The notes below the pieces were generated by a model, which saw only the letters and a program-made list of their open reading frames with translations, was not told the DNA's origin and did no database searches. From contig CM042042.1 in NCBI GenBank assembly GCA_023525975.1, positions 48,061,880 to 48,125,879 of the forward strand: a DNA stretch of 64,000 bases, read 5' to 3'. Source of the DNA: Smallanthus sonchifolius (Eukaryota; Streptophyta; Magnoliopsida; Asterales; Asteraceae). Shown here in pieces: positions 1 through 10,744 of the stretch (positions within the stretch are counted from its first letter, which is position 1; every line of letters starts with the position of its first letter). The translations under genes were made by a program, and so were the position numbers.

Positions 1-1978
1 GCGTGCTGTACCCTAACCCTAGATTCTTCGTTTACTTAGCATCATAACATAACTGTTAGTTGTTACACTTGAAAGGATGATTAAAACTTCAATTGAGTAT
101 CATAATTCATAATGACTATTTGATTCCTTTCAACCTGTTGCATTATTGGTAGTATTTTGCGCTTTGTGCCTAGCACCTCGGCTTAGAACCTGCCGCTTTT
201 GTGCGCGTCACACTTTTTAGAACCAATGACAGGCGTACAAGAGGCACGCGCAAATTATATGCATCTCGAGGTTGTACATATAGTTTTTACTTTTTAGGTT
301 ATACATGGAGATTATCCGTATCTAAATTTTGGGTATGTGATGATAGAAACCTATGAGAATTATAAGAAAAGTTATATAAATACCTTGCGCCTCGCGTACG
401 TGATGCGTGTGCCTTCGCCTTGCGCTTGGCTGTGGGGACCCTATTGCCTGTGCCCCTGGCGCTTTTTAGAACCAAGCCCACAAGGTCAAGTTTTTGAATC
501 AAGGGTACATACTGCGACTAATTTTGAGCTAAATGATGGTAGGTTCAAACATTGTTTAGAGTAATGAAGAATCAGTTTATGTGATAATACTAGATGTGGT
601 AGAATGGGCCGATTAGGTAACGAGTCAAATGAATTCGGGTTAAAACACACAATTTTACTTGCAAACCGAAATAGCTTGGTCCAGGTTGGCCCGTAACACT
701 TTTTGTCTACAGTTTTTTTTATAAAAAGTTGGCATGTACAGTATGATTAAGAAAATTAATTTGGTGGTTTGAAGAAATTGATCTTGGAGGGTTTATATAT
801 TATACTATGCATTAAAAATACACTTTGGGCCACTTTAGTTCCTTTTGGTTTATCCAATCTATCTAAACTGTATTTTTTTTAACTTTACCGGTTTGACCTG
901 CTAAAGATTAAACGTGCTATGACTCATTCATAAATCATAAGTAAACCTGTTAATAACGGTTTTTACTCATTATAAACCAAAAGTCGAAAACCAAACCGTT
1001 CAACATTATTGAAATCTAACTAAACCAAACCGTTACTAATGTTTAGCTTCAATTTCATTTCACGGTTTAGGTTTATTAAACCTTTATAATAAAACGTGAT
1101 ATGAGTCCTTCATAAATCTTAAGTAAACGGGTCGATATCTCCACCTCTAGATATTATTATATAATAACAATAATTCTAGATAAAATTTGTAATAAAACAC
1201 TATTGTGGCTTTGGAAATCTTGATTTGATTTGTTTTAAAACAGAACTTACGAGAATTAAGTTTAAGGCACACAAATGAGAACAAGGGTGGTCTGCCATTG
1301 AAGCAGACTATAACTTGAAGATTTCAGAAGATTATACAGGTTGAATCTATTATCATTTTGTAGTTAGCTAAAGGTAGTATACCACAACTTCATATATGTG
1401 TTCTTTACACGACATGTATTAATACTTTGTATTTATTATTTAGAGTAGATACATGGTGGTATGTTGAAAGTTCACTTTTGATTGAAATTACGCGTATGGT
1501 CTCAAGTGTCTACTCAACCGTAACATGTTTGGTCCTTATACCGGATATATATGCTTATTTTTAAAGTGATCATTTACCCATTTATTTAAAAAACAAATAA
1601 AATTATTGAAACCCACCCTCCCTTTATCGTCTTCACTCCCTGACCACTTGTTCACATCTTCGGCGTTTTCTTCACACATCAAAATGTGAGTAAAGTACAC
1701 AGATGGTCCTTGTGGTTTTTCAAAATTTTGGATTTGGTCCCTAGCTTTTCAAAAGTATAAGGATTGCCCATGGAGTTTGCACTTGTAACCCATTTAGTCT
1801 CCAAACTTTGCCAAAAGTACATGTATGGTCCCTGTGGTTTGCACTTGTAACGCATTTAGTTGAATCACCATCCTTTTTCCCCATATCATCCAACTTACTT
1901 GGTTTTTCTTTGTTAGTCTTTTCAATAGGTTGTTCCTTGTTCCCCAACTCAACTACCACCCCATCCTCTCTAATTGAA
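1..1978. other. AT-rich intergenic DNA, no gene
   Basis: I see no convincing coding sequence or RNA gene on either strand. Between about 1700 and 1850 a phrase of the type tggtccctgtggtttgcac recurs with variation, which is typical of decayed plant repeats. The two CCCTAA units near base 10 are too few to be telomeric. Confidence 0.5.
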
Positions 1979-2276
1979 TCACTAGAAATTCCCACAATTC
2001 ATCGATTCGTCATCAGATGGTTCCTTTAATCCTCCTCATTTTCTACCTTCCTAATCGTGGGCACCGACGACGAAATCTCGTGACCCCGCACCTGGAACCG
2101 TCTCTGAAATGTCCACCTTCAAATTCGTCACTAGAAATTCCCACAATTCATCGATTCGTCATCAGATGGTTCCTTTAATCCTCCTCATTTTCTACCTTCC
2201 TAATCGTGGGCACCGACGACGAAATCTCGTGACCCCGCACCTGGAACCGTCTCTGAAATGTCCACCTTCAAATTCG
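1979..2276. repeat. Direct tandem duplication, 149 bp x 2
   Basis: The block starting tcactagaaattccc at 1979 is repeated immediately from 2128. By eye the two 149-bp copies are identical to their ends near 2276. No stable reading frame runs through both copies. The lack of visible differences suggests a recent local duplication, or an assembly artefact. Confidence 0.85.
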
Positions 2277-2971
2277 TCCTAATGCACACCCTTCCACATG
2301 CCATATTATCGTCTAACTCATCATCAGTGAATAAAACGTCCCCCACAGGCTGCTACCTTTGTATAACATGCAAAAGTCCATGCACACAAGGGTAGTCCTT
2401 GGATTTCCACCCAAACCATCCTATCTTCGACGACAAACGTTTCCGAAACTTCTTTCATCTATTTTGATGTAATTTTTAATGTTTCTAATATATGTTAAGT
2501 TATGGATAACATTTTTTTAAAGAAAAATATAGTATGTACATGATTATTTTCTTTGACTATATGTCTTGATGACATTAACATATAATTTCCATTCTTAATC
2601 TATTATCTACCACTTAACATGTATGTTAACATCTTTAATATTATTAGTCGTATGCAAAAATATCTTATCGAATGATCATATGTACTTTTTGTCTCTATTA
2701 ATGACACCGCATTTATCTTTACGAACATAAAAACAAAGCAATAAGTTAATTTGAACTCCTTTTTGTCCGTCGAAATGTTATTATTATCATATAGACATCA
2801 AAAATAATATCCGCATAAGATGCATGCTTTCCAAGACTTCATGTCCAACCATTGATCCATCACCCATACAAAACAAATTATACAGTCCTGTATTTTTATT
2901 CTTTGCTACGTCTTTCATCTAAAATAAAAAATGAAGCTTTCAACTTTGATATTTTATATTTCAAATAATTG
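2277..2971. other. Intergenic DNA, no gene seen
   Basis: AT-rich sequence. I found no supported feature on either strand. Confidence 0.4.
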
Positions 2972-2974
2972 TTA

Positions 2975-3224
2975 GACTATCCGTAGTGGGGGCGTGAATG
3001 AGCCACCTGGCTCCTTCACGAGCACAGAACACCGTCCCTCATAGGCATGATTGGGGGTGTGGGGCATGCATCAAGCGTGAGGGGTTTCACGGGCAAATGG
3101 GGCATCATATGTGTGTGTGTGGATAGTGAAACAACTACGAACCTTAGTGATTTGGTTTAATGATTGCTCCATGTTGATGTTGCGGTGAGGTGACGGCCGT
3201 GATGTGAAACCACTAAGGATGTCC
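2975..3224. mobile_element. MITE-like element with imperfect terminal inverted repeats
   Basis: The left end reads GACTATCCGTAGTGG and the complement of the right end reads GGACATCCTTAGTGG, about 11 of 15 positions alike. The element is 250 bp, has no coding capacity, and is bounded by TTA on the left and TAA on the right. Those trinucleotides resemble the TWA target of PIF/Harbinger MITEs but are not identical to each other, so superfamily and exact ends are uncertain. It abuts the Harbinger derivative that starts at 3228. Confidence 0.5.
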
Positions 3225-3280
3225 TAAGGGTGGAGGGGACACCTCCATTTTTACCCGTAAATACCCTAAACACTACTCAG

Positions 3281-3455
3281 TTAAAACATGCCACATCATT
3301 TTGAAAAAAAAACTACCCTAAAGGGAGAGGATGCCCCTCTTTTAAACCCAAAAGTACCCTAAACACTAATCTGTTAAAACATGCCACATCATTTAAAAAA
3401 AAAAAACTACCCTAAAGGGAGAGGATGCCCCTCTTTTAAACCCAAAAGTACCCTA
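3281..3455. repeat. Tandem repeat, 93-bp period, about two units
   Basis: The unit starting ttaaaacatgccacatcat at 3281 recurs at 3374 and includes the phrase ggagaggatgcccctc. It lies in the 3' subterminal part of the Harbinger derivative. Confidence 0.75.
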
Positions 3456-3529
3456 TCAACTTTATTAAATTAAAATTAAATAATATATGAAAATGAATAA
3501 AAACATAATTTCATTAATTAAAATTAAAA

Positions 3530-4128
3530 TACATAACCAAATTTAAAATTAAAAAACCTAAAAGTTGCAAGGCCAATTTCACGGCTCTTTCACGTTTACG
3601 ATCAAGGCCACTTGCCTTCCACTTTGAATTTAGTTGGTGTGTGGATCGAGCCCAAAACGAGTCGGCCTTTGTTGATTTCCGACGTCGTAGTCTTCGGAAA
3701 TATGAAGCCAAGCCTTGACCAAGGTTGTTTCTTCAACGTCATTCGAAGACTTACAAGCCGCCTGCTTCGAGAACTTTCCTTTAGTTTGAACGAGGGTCTC
3801 GTCCTCCTCCTCGTCTTCTTCCTTTTCAATTTCTTGTACTTCATCATGTTCGTCATCTGAGCCGGGAAGGGAGCAGGTCGGTAGAGTTGGTTTTGGTAGT
3901 GGGTGTTTGAGTCATGATATGCATAACAGTCAATGGGTGGTTTGGGTGGATGAAAAGTGAAATGACCCGGTGCAATTTGAGTAGGCATGTTTTGCATAGG
4001 TGGAAGGTGTGGGTAGTATTGTGAATATTGAAACGGTTGGGTTGGATGATGTGGTTCATTTTGACTAGAACTAACCTTCAGTTTATATGATTTTCGGGTT
4101 GGGGAAGGTTTTTTTTTCTTGGATACAT
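3530..4128 (-). pseudogene. Harbinger ORF1 (Myb/trihelix-like) remnant
   Basis: ORF1 proteins of PIF/Harbinger elements bind DNA and assist the separate transposase. The minus strand shows the proline- and glutamine-rich N-terminus typical of plant copies (motif QPFQYSQYYPHLPP), then in another frame the start of the trihelix-like domain (ETTLVKAWLHISEDYDVGNQ), then in a third frame a tail with SFWARSTHQLNSKWK. A slip in a nine-base A run near 4109-4117 separates the first ATG (4128) from the body. The domain core between the SKWK motif and the C-terminal tail appears deleted. It cannot encode a working protein. Confidence 0.6.
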
Positions 4129-4384
4129 TTGAGCTGAAGAAAGTTTAATTTTTTGGTATAAAAAATGAAATATGAATGTTAATTATAGTGTAAAAATAGG
4201 GGTTATTATTATTTTTTTAAAATATCCAACGAGATCATAGCGGTTGGCAACCGTCAACTCCTTCGGCTTCAAAAGCGGCTTCATATACCCGTTGATGAAT
4301 CCGATTGGGTTACGTGAGCCGGTTGCGGCGGTGTACCCGTCCAAACCGATTGAACCTGCACATTTACCCCGGGGGGCACCCTAA

Positions 4385-5352
4385 TGATCGATTTGAGGGT
4401 AGTAGAGCGAAAAAAGACAAATTTTCGTGTTAAGGAAAGTTTTAAAAGAAAAATCACGAAAATAATCATTCTAACCAAGTTTTTTTTATACAAATAATTA
4501 TACGATCAAACTTAAAAAAAAGACGTGATTGGGATTGGGTGGAAGTCGAATCGTAAATAAAGAAAAAATAACATATCTTAGGTTTAGGTGACAAAATATA
4601 ATTGCTTGTATCATATCATATCATTCTCAGTTTAGAGCTCGTGCCATCATGTCATTTTTTACTTTTAGGAGGGTATTGGAATTTGAATTTGAATTTGAAT
4701 TTGAATTTGAAGGAATTGAATTTGGATTTGTAATTTGTCTAAAGAATTTGAAATCGGAATCTATTAAAGAAACTTGAATTCCTAATCCATTTGAGTGACA
4801 CAACAATCGTAAAAAAATTAATATCTATCACCATGACCACCACCTATCTAATATAGCCCCCTGCCACCGCCGACCCCCCACCAACCGCTGCCGCCAACCA
4901 CCCCGCTACCGTCACCTCCCCAAACAACTTTCATACTTGTTCAAAATGAAATTTTCATAGTTTTAGATCGACTTAAAGAGTGATGATGAGGTTGAATTGT
5001 GGCAATGATTATCCGCTAAAAAGAAAATAATATTCTTTGGTGAGTATGGGGGACCCGTGGGAGTTGGCTTCTAGGTTTGGCGGGGACGACGATGGTCGGC
5101 AGCTTGGGTGGCGGAAGTGGTCGACGGTGGTTGGCGTTTGGTGGGGACAATAGTGGTCGGCAGCGGGGGAGGCGTCGGTGGTTGGCGGTCGTGGAGGCGG
5201 CGGTTGGCGGAGGTGCCGGGGCGGCGAGCAGTGGTGGGGGTGATCAGGGTGGCGGCGACGGGGGTTGTGGTTAGCGAAGTTAGGGGGTACGAATGCGACA
5301 ACAGTGAGTGGTCGGAGATTCCATTTCCTTTTAGTGAATTCCACAAAACACA
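4385..5352. other. No gene; GAATTT microsatellite and GC-rich tract
   Basis: Positions 4679-4711 hold about five GAATTT units. Around 4860-4920 and 5060-5270 the composition becomes strongly GC-rich with runs of GGCGG/CCGCC. Open frames there read as low-complexity proline- or glycine-rich peptides with no recognisable domain, so I call no gene. Confidence 0.5.
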
Positions 5353-5575
5353 AGTGTGATATAATGTTGAAGTATGAGAAATACAAAAATAACCATGATA
5401 AGACGTTGATTATTGAAACTACAAAAAGTAACCGTGATACAATATTGAAGTGCGGGAACAACCAAAAAACCGTGATGCGATGTTAAAGTACGAGAACTAC
5501 AAAACATAATCGTGATCATAGATGTTATACAATGTTGAAGTACGAGAAGTGCAAAACATAACCATGATACAAAGT
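5353..5575. repeat. Degenerate tandem repeat, about 40-bp units
   Basis: About five diverged units share the pattern gataca-atgttgaagta-gagaa-tacaaaa-ataacc. Open frames across it come from the repetition and have no domain. Confidence 0.65.
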
Positions 5576-5589
5576 CGAAAGACACGGAA

Positions 5590-6420
5590 ACTATCAGGCA
5601 TTAAATATATTGTTTCCATTATAAGTTAAGTTTATTGTAATTGCATATTCAATTTTAATCGACTTTCTAAGTAGACAATATAAGCTGAATGCTGGCTGGA
5701 ATGAGTTAGCCATTTTAAGCATGCGCCTAGCCACCATTCCCTGTCCATTGAATGCAGTTGTAAAGGCATTAAGATGCCTGTAAACCTTGAAGACGCATCT
5801 TTACATTCTTTTAAAAAGGGCAAAAAATTCAACCTTTTTAAACGAGCAACATACTAGACTCCCGTCCCATCATTTTTCGCGAAGTTCCTCGTAAGCATGC
5901 ATCTATGAAGTGTCATCATCCCTGCTCCGACTTTTTGATAAGTCGATAGGTTGCATACCACTCGTCTAGTCGATCTTAAAACCAACAAGAGACGATGATT
6001 GATCTTGTTATTATAAAGAGCTCGCACACGCTTGATCACCATCATTGATGAAATATCATTGATTCATAGTGATATCTATATTTGTATTGTTTAGATAATT
6101 TATGAGAAACTGGTTTATAAATGTATTTAACTTCATGTATTAAATAGGAATACCAAACAAATAGTACACTAAAATTACATGAACACGCAAATGCATATAG
6201 ACATATGATTCGAATTCATTAACAAAAAGTATGTTCTATTGATGATACGTAATGAAAATATACATGAGAGGAGGTTCATGTACATTGGAAATTTAAACAA
6301 ACATTTCAATTTTCAAGGAATACATGATGTAAAGATGATATGCGACCTTGACATCACCTAACTCTAGTTAATACAATGATTTCTTTTTAACCCAGAGGTA
6401 TCTTGCATCCCAAAAATAAC
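5590..6420. other. Intergenic DNA, no gene seen
   Basis: Short frames only. The phrase caaggaatacatgat occurs at about 6316 and again at about 6652, flanking the SINE-like insert, which suggests a local duplication. Confidence 0.4.
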
Positions 6421-6650
6421 TTTTTTTTAACGACTAACGCATACTATAAGCGCGGTCATCCAGGTAAATCCATTGGTGAAAGGCCATCCACACCCGTGAA
6501 TACAGACGACGCTGGTGACCCGGCTCGCCCACCATTCCAAGGGAAACCCACCATCTGAAAGGCCACTGTGGTAAAACCCCTAGCCCACTTGAGTATATTG
6601 CACCAAATAAGACTCAAACCGATTGATCTATGACTCATTGACAATTATCA
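6421..6650 (-). mobile_element. SINE-like retroposon, minus strand
   Basis: On the minus strand the segment ends in an A run (plus-strand T run at 6421-6428) preceded by CGTTAGTCGTT. Near its start it contains GGTTTGAGTC, resembling the B box of a tRNA-type Pol III promoter. No clear A box or target-site duplication could be fixed, so this is tentative. Confidence 0.35.
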
Positions 6651-6787
6651 AGGAATACATGATCTAAAGATGATATCATCCCTAAAAGAACTAGTTTGGT
6701 GATTTCTTTTATACATTTTAAATCCTAATAAAATTAAGGGTGAATCTATTAAGACACGGAATATTGCTAATTGGACACGCCGCCGCC

Positions 6788-7010
6788 CTATACGCCCTCG
6801 TATAGGCCAATACGAGGCGTATAGGGTTCAGTCTCTGCCAACAGAATGCCACGTCGCATTCCCGGTCTGGCGGCTGGGTCCAATACGGGCCGTATTGATC
6901 TATACGCAGCGTATGGGCCACGGGTTTTAATTTTGCTTCAAAAGTTGGCAGAAGTCGATTTAAAAACCTCTATACGTGGCGTATTGCCCTATACGCCACA
7001 TATAGGGTAT
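6788..7010. repeat. TATACG palindrome cluster, left side of MULE 1
   Basis: Several short inverted repeats occur, for example CTATACG-CCCT-CGTATAG at 6788-6805, AATACG-GGC-CGTATT near 6893, and CCTATACGCCACATATAGG near 7000. Arms are about 6-8 bp around a 3-4 base centre. The same word is amplified at the other end of the element and in MULE 2. Confidence 0.85.
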
Positions 7011-7286
7011 TTTATTAATTTAAGTTTGTTGTTTTTTTTTAATTTAATTTATATAACTTTGTTAATATAAGTTTGTTATATTTTTTAATTTAAATTATAT
7101 AACTTTGTTAACATTTATTATATTTTTGCATTTATAATTTATCATTACAAACAAACAAAAAATTAAACATTACAACCAAAGAAATAAGTAAAAGACTATA
7201 TACATTACATCACAAAATTAAATATATACATCAAAATGTTTTTACATACATAACCGAAGAAACAAACTAAATACAAATAAAAACAA

Positions 7287-8228
7287 CTAAGCCTGACCCG
7301 CCCCGCCGTCATCCTGACCGGCCCCGCCGTCATCCTGAACGGGGTCGTCTGGATAATGACGTGGCAGTGGTAGTGGTGGTAGCTCGATGCCGGCGGCTCG
7401 TGATAGATCCACGAGGCTACCAACCGCCCACATCATAAGGTCCTCCATGCGGTCGCTCTGACGAGCCTGTCGCCGTGACTCGGCAACAAGTCGCCGTGAG
7501 TCGGCAGCAAGGGTCTCAAGCAATGCCTGGGTGGCCCTGTCCAGCCTAACAGACCGACGCGCGTGTCGGGGATGCTGTGGCGGATGGTCGTGGATGGGCT
7601 CCACGTGCGGCAACGGCACACCTAGTGGCGGGTCAGGCATCTGCGGGCCCCCCTGTCCAGGCATCGGCGGCAACGGCACCGGGACCCAAACCTGGTCCTG
7701 GACGGCCCCTACAAACCGTAGGCCGAGCCCCGGGAAACGGTGCGTGATGCGCATGCCGCTAGCCGTGCGGCGGTCTAATCTGACAGGGGGAATGGGCGGT
7801 AACAACTCAGGCTCATGCGCATGCCATGGTGTAATACTACGCATGACCTGAGTGATAAAAGCGCCGCCATACAAAAGCCCGCGCCTCTGCCGCATATAGG
7901 CAGACGCGAAATAACTAGCGAGGCATGTGGATAGGGCGCACCCCGTGCCTGTAAGCAGGCAGTAGAGAAAGAAGAGGTCTCTATCGGTGCACCACTCACG
8001 GCTTTTCTGACGCGGTGCGATCGACGTCGAGATAAGCCGGTGCAAATATCTACAGAGGGGGTCTCTAATCCCCGAAACCCTCGCCTTGGTACCTAACCAA
8101 GGGCTATCGGAAATCAAACCCCAAAAAACAAGGAGTACCTCCTTGTCCACCTCCGTCACTGCCGCGGGTATAGTAGACGTAATGTTTAGAAGAAAGCAGG
8201 TGCTCCAGAACCTGCATTGGAGTTTCAC
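7287..8228 (-). CDS. ATHILA ORF1-like protein inside MULE 1
   Basis: An open frame of 313 codons whose residues from about 40 to 180 resemble the ATHILA ORF1 family of Ty3/gypsy elements: REWCTDRDLFFLYCLL, then ASYFASAYMRQRRGLLYGG, then LDRRTASGM. The C-terminal part is proline- and arginine-rich with a duplicated DDGGAGQ near the end. The first 25 or so codons overlap the end of the FAR1 segment in another frame and are probably not original, so the domain likely begins near 8160. Whether it is expressed is unknown. It is most likely transposon cargo, or a second ORF of this MULE family, because MULE 2 has the same segment. Confidence 0.55.
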   Translation of the reverse strand: MKLQCRFWSTCFLLNITSTIPAAVTEVDKEVLLVFWGLISDSPWLGTKARVSGIRDPLCRYLHRLISTSIAPRQKSREWCTDRDLFFLYCLLTGTGCALSTCLASYFASAYMRQRRGLLYGGAFITQVMRSITPWHAHEPELLPPIPPVRLDRRTASGMRITHRFPGLGLRFVGAVQDQVWVPVPLPPMPGQGGPQMPDPPLGVPLPHVEPIHDHPPQHPRHARRSVRLDRATQALLETLAADSRRLVAESRRQARQSDRMEDLMMWAVGSLVDLSRAAGIELPPLPLPRHYPDDPVQDDGGAGQDDGGAGQA

Positions 8229-9074
8229 CGACTCTCGTTTCGTTTTTTATCTTTTGTATTGCATTATAAATGTCCTTTTTAATGCAACTACTATCGGGGT
8301 TTTGCTCCCTTATGGTTGCCATAATGTTTCGTGGCATCATGTTTTGCGAATACAATTTCGCCACCAAAAGTTGTTCCGACTCAGACAGTCTCCTGGCAAA
8401 CGAGTGCGCCTTAAGATGTTGACTAGGATCGTGGTTATGACTGTCATCCTTCACCGTTAATTTCCAATCACCAGTATTTACTTGGTACTCTCCTTCCAAT
8501 TTAAAAGGACAACCTGTTTTCTTGCTACCGACACGTCGAACCGTGGCAGTAGATTTACGTTCGCCGTGACGGTCACACACAAGCCACACCTTGATAACCG
8601 GCTCCGACGGGTCGTCGCCTTTTCTCCTCGATCGTCGGGTGACAATGACGTAACCATTCTCACGTCCTCTGCGGACAGCCTAATCCACCAACTGATCACG
8701 AGTCTGAAAATTCTACAACAACGGTACGGTAAAAGTTAAGAAACAACAAACTAAATGTATGCATATATATAGGAATGTTATACCTGGTCAGTTTTATACG
8801 TCACGAAGCTGTCGGTTTGTTGTGTCGGGTAAGAGTCTTCACCGTACACGAAGTCGTCCGTGGGTTGTGTAAGGTAAGAGTGTTCACCGTATACGAACTC
8901 GGGATTGCTTAGTGGCTCGTTCAAATCGGGAAGCCTTACCCGTTGATTAGAATAAACGTCGGACGAGACCTCCTCCCGGTTCACATCTTGAAATCCAGAA
9001 CTTTGCGGGTTGTTTTCCAGCGACTCGTTAGAATATACCTGAAAACCGTAGTTACCATCCCACCACCAAGACAT
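8104..9074 (-). pseudogene. FAR1-domain N-terminus of a MULE transposase, truncated
   Basis: FAR1-type N-termini bind DNA through a WRKY-like zinc fold and head the MULE transposase. Exon 1 runs 9074-8784 (start motif MSWWWDGNYG). A 71-bp GT-AG intron follows (8783-8713). Exon 2 shows GRENGYVIVTRRSRRKGDD, then CDRHGE, GCPFKLEG and the DDSHNHDPSQHLKAHS motif. A TAG replaces the tryptophan expected in the QLVDWAVR motif, a G-to-A change. After HYVYYTR the sequence leaves the MULE family, so the catalytic DDE domain is absent. MULE 2 has the same gene without the intron. Confidence 0.75.
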
Positions 9075-9166
9075 TGCTATAACTTTTTGAGGTAAATTGT
9101 TTGAAAATTTTTGAACGATACGTTCAAATGAGAATTGTGCATGGTAAAATACACAAAATTTGGCCC

Positions 9167-9495
9167 CTATACGCATCGTATAGATCTATACGATGCGTAT
9201 AGACTCCTGGTCAAACCGACAACATCGTATAGGTCAATACGGTGCGGTTTAGGGTACGAGGTGACTTCTGCAACTAGTCATCCATCACATCTCTATACGC
9301 CACGTATAGACCTATACGTGGCGTATAGCGATGTGATGGATGACTAGTTGCATAAGTCACCTCGTACCCTAAACCGCACCGTATTGACCTATACGATGCG
9401 TATAGGGGTTGGAATGTCTAGGAGTACGATGTTGTCGGGTTTGGGAAATTGTGAAGGCTATACGCATCGTATTGCCCTATACGATGCGTATAGAG
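9167..9495. repeat. TATACG palindromes and a long hairpin, right side of MULE 1
   Basis: CTATACG-CAT-CGTATAG (9167-9183) and CTATACG-ATG-CGTATAG (9186-9202) are perfect palindromes with 3-base loops, and more follow to 9495. Within them, 9223-9398 forms a large inverted repeat with arms of about 85 bp (each containing actagtcatccatcacatc or its complement). This lies between the FAR1 start codon and the element end, so it could be in the promoter or 5' leader of the minus-strand gene. Confidence 0.85.
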
Positions 9496-9707
9496 CCCGG
9501 TCCAGATAGCAATTCCCGTGTCCCATTAGTAGTCCCCAAAATTAAATATCAAATTAACGAAGTTATAACCTATTAGTATCACACTAATTTTCAATTACCA
9601 TAGGATAGGATAACCACAATTACAATCATAATGTACTTACACAAACACTAATTAAGTACTCATAATAACATCAATAATTATTATTATTCAATTTAAACAA
9701 TTAAAAT

Positions 9708-10664
9708 TCATTGATCAAGAAATATGTTGTTCCAAATCTCGGAAAAAGCTTCCATGATCACACCATGATGATACCAGGAGTTCAACGACAAGAAACACTG
9801 CAAAAGTTGCTTCAAATCACTCTCTTCATAGATTTGATTCTCCACAGTCATCTCCATCATCGATTTCTTGAAGTCCTCGTATGGCTTTTCCGATCTCTTC
9901 ATCACCGCAAAGCTTTCTTTCACCTTTCCCTCCACTTTACATGGCATCAACTTCTTAAACACCGACAGTCTCGCAGGGGATCCCCACTCTGGTGATTCCT
10001 GTTAGAGTGAGGGTAGTATAGTAATTTTGTCATTAGCGTTTCTAACATTTCTAGCTTATATATACATAAGGCTTTTACTATTGTTTCAACCGTTTCATGA
10101 GCTAGTAAATACAATTTTATATTTGCATCTTAAGCCACTTATAATCATAGGCGGCCAGTATGTCGCCCTGACATTTTTTTTAGTGTTATATATACTCGTT
10201 AAAATCTTGATCGTCACTCATAAAATTTTGCAATAGCCCCTGATGGGCCTCAATGAAAAAAATTCAGTGTTATATATCGCTAGTCAACCTTCTGACCCCA
10301 TGAAAAAAATTTCTAGCTCTGCCACTGCTTATAATACCTGACCACCTCCGCCGTGGTTGTGTCTTGATCGTACCCCCACGTCTGAAAAGCTTCTACTAGG
10401 GTAATTAGGGTTTTCAAGGCGTTCTTCATCTGAAACGACGTCGTGGAGTTTGGTGACGACGTGAGTTTGGTTGCCGGATTTGGAGCCGCAGCGGAAGGCG
10501 GAGGAGAGGCGGCTTTTGAAGGAAGAACGGTGGGGTGTTTGTTTTGAAGTTGTGCATGGGGAATCGCCGGTGATGACTTTGCGGCGTTGAGACGGCGGAG
10601 AAGAGGGTTCCGGTGGGGTGTTTGTTTGGCAGGATTTAAAGAAACGAAGGTTGAATTTCACCAT
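9708..10664 (-). CDS. OVATE family protein (OFP), two exons
   Basis: OVATE family proteins are plant transcriptional regulators that repress growth genes and partner with TALE homeodomain proteins. The start at 10664 opens exon 1 (10664-10338, 109 codons), basic and serine-rich. The splice CAG|GTATTA is followed by an intron (10337-9999) ending AACAG, and exon 2 (9998-9708) ends in TGA. The join is phase 0 and gives 205 residues. The OVATE domain occupies about residues 138-200, with motifs VEGKVKESFAV, PYEDFKKSM and LLQCFLSLNSWYHHG. Length fits a small OFP. A hAT MITE lies in the intron. TATATATT-like sequences at about 10715-10750 are possible TATA boxes. No break is seen. I cannot assign the subgroup. 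Confidence 0.88.
10146..10327. mobile_element. hAT-type MITE in the OFP intron
   Basis: A 182-bp non-coding element with exact 8-bp duplications CTTATAAT at 10138-10145 and 10328-10335. The ends are CATAGGCGGCCAG and, read inward from the right, CAGTGGCAGAGCTAG, typical of hAT ends. Its right boundary is only ten intron bases from the splice donor of the OVATE gene. Confidence 0.85.
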
Positions 10665-10744
10665 TTTGGGTGGTTGTGTGTGTGAAATAGATATGGCATA
10701 TGTGTCTTCACTAATATATAAGCGTTGGATGTCATATATATATA

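Larger units (their letters stand above)
3228..4381 (-). mobile_element. Non-autonomous PIF/Harbinger derivative carrying ORF1 remains
   Basis: TAA lies on both sides (3225-3227 and 4382-4384), the Harbinger-type target. The left end starts GGGTGGAGGGG and the right end finishes GGCACCC, so the terminal repeats are short and decayed. The start TAAGGGTGGAGGG also occurs, inverted, at the ends near 18914 and 54853. Inside is only a degraded DNA-binding ORF1, with no DDE transposase. The subterminal GC-rich region around 4230-4380 resembles the 54720-54853 end of the Harbinger copy described below. Confidence 0.6.
6738..9537 (-). mobile_element. MULE copy 1 (Mutator-like element, FAR1 type)
   Basis: The element is flanked by an exact 8-bp duplication AAAATTAA (6730-6737 and 9538-9545). 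Its ends are inverted relatives: GGGTGAATCTATTAAGACACGG on the left against GGGGACTACTAATGGGACACGG read from the right. It carries a broken FAR1-domain ORF and a downstream ATHILA ORF1-like ORF, both on the minus strand, and arrays of TATACG palindromes in both subterminal regions. No complete DDE transposase remains. The right end lies about 170 bp past the stop codon of the OVATE gene, so it sits in that gene's 3' flank. Confidence 0.75.

Noticed and set aside
1..25. Telomere-like CCCTAA units at the window start
   Set aside because: Only two units; chance level in plant DNA.
3602..3860. Plus-strand open frame over the Harbinger ORF1 remnant
   Set aside because: Antisense shadow of the minus-strand ORF1 motifs.
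5009..5461. Proline/glycine-rich open frames on both strands
   Set aside because: They arise from GC-rich low-complexity DNA read in any frame; no domain or start context.
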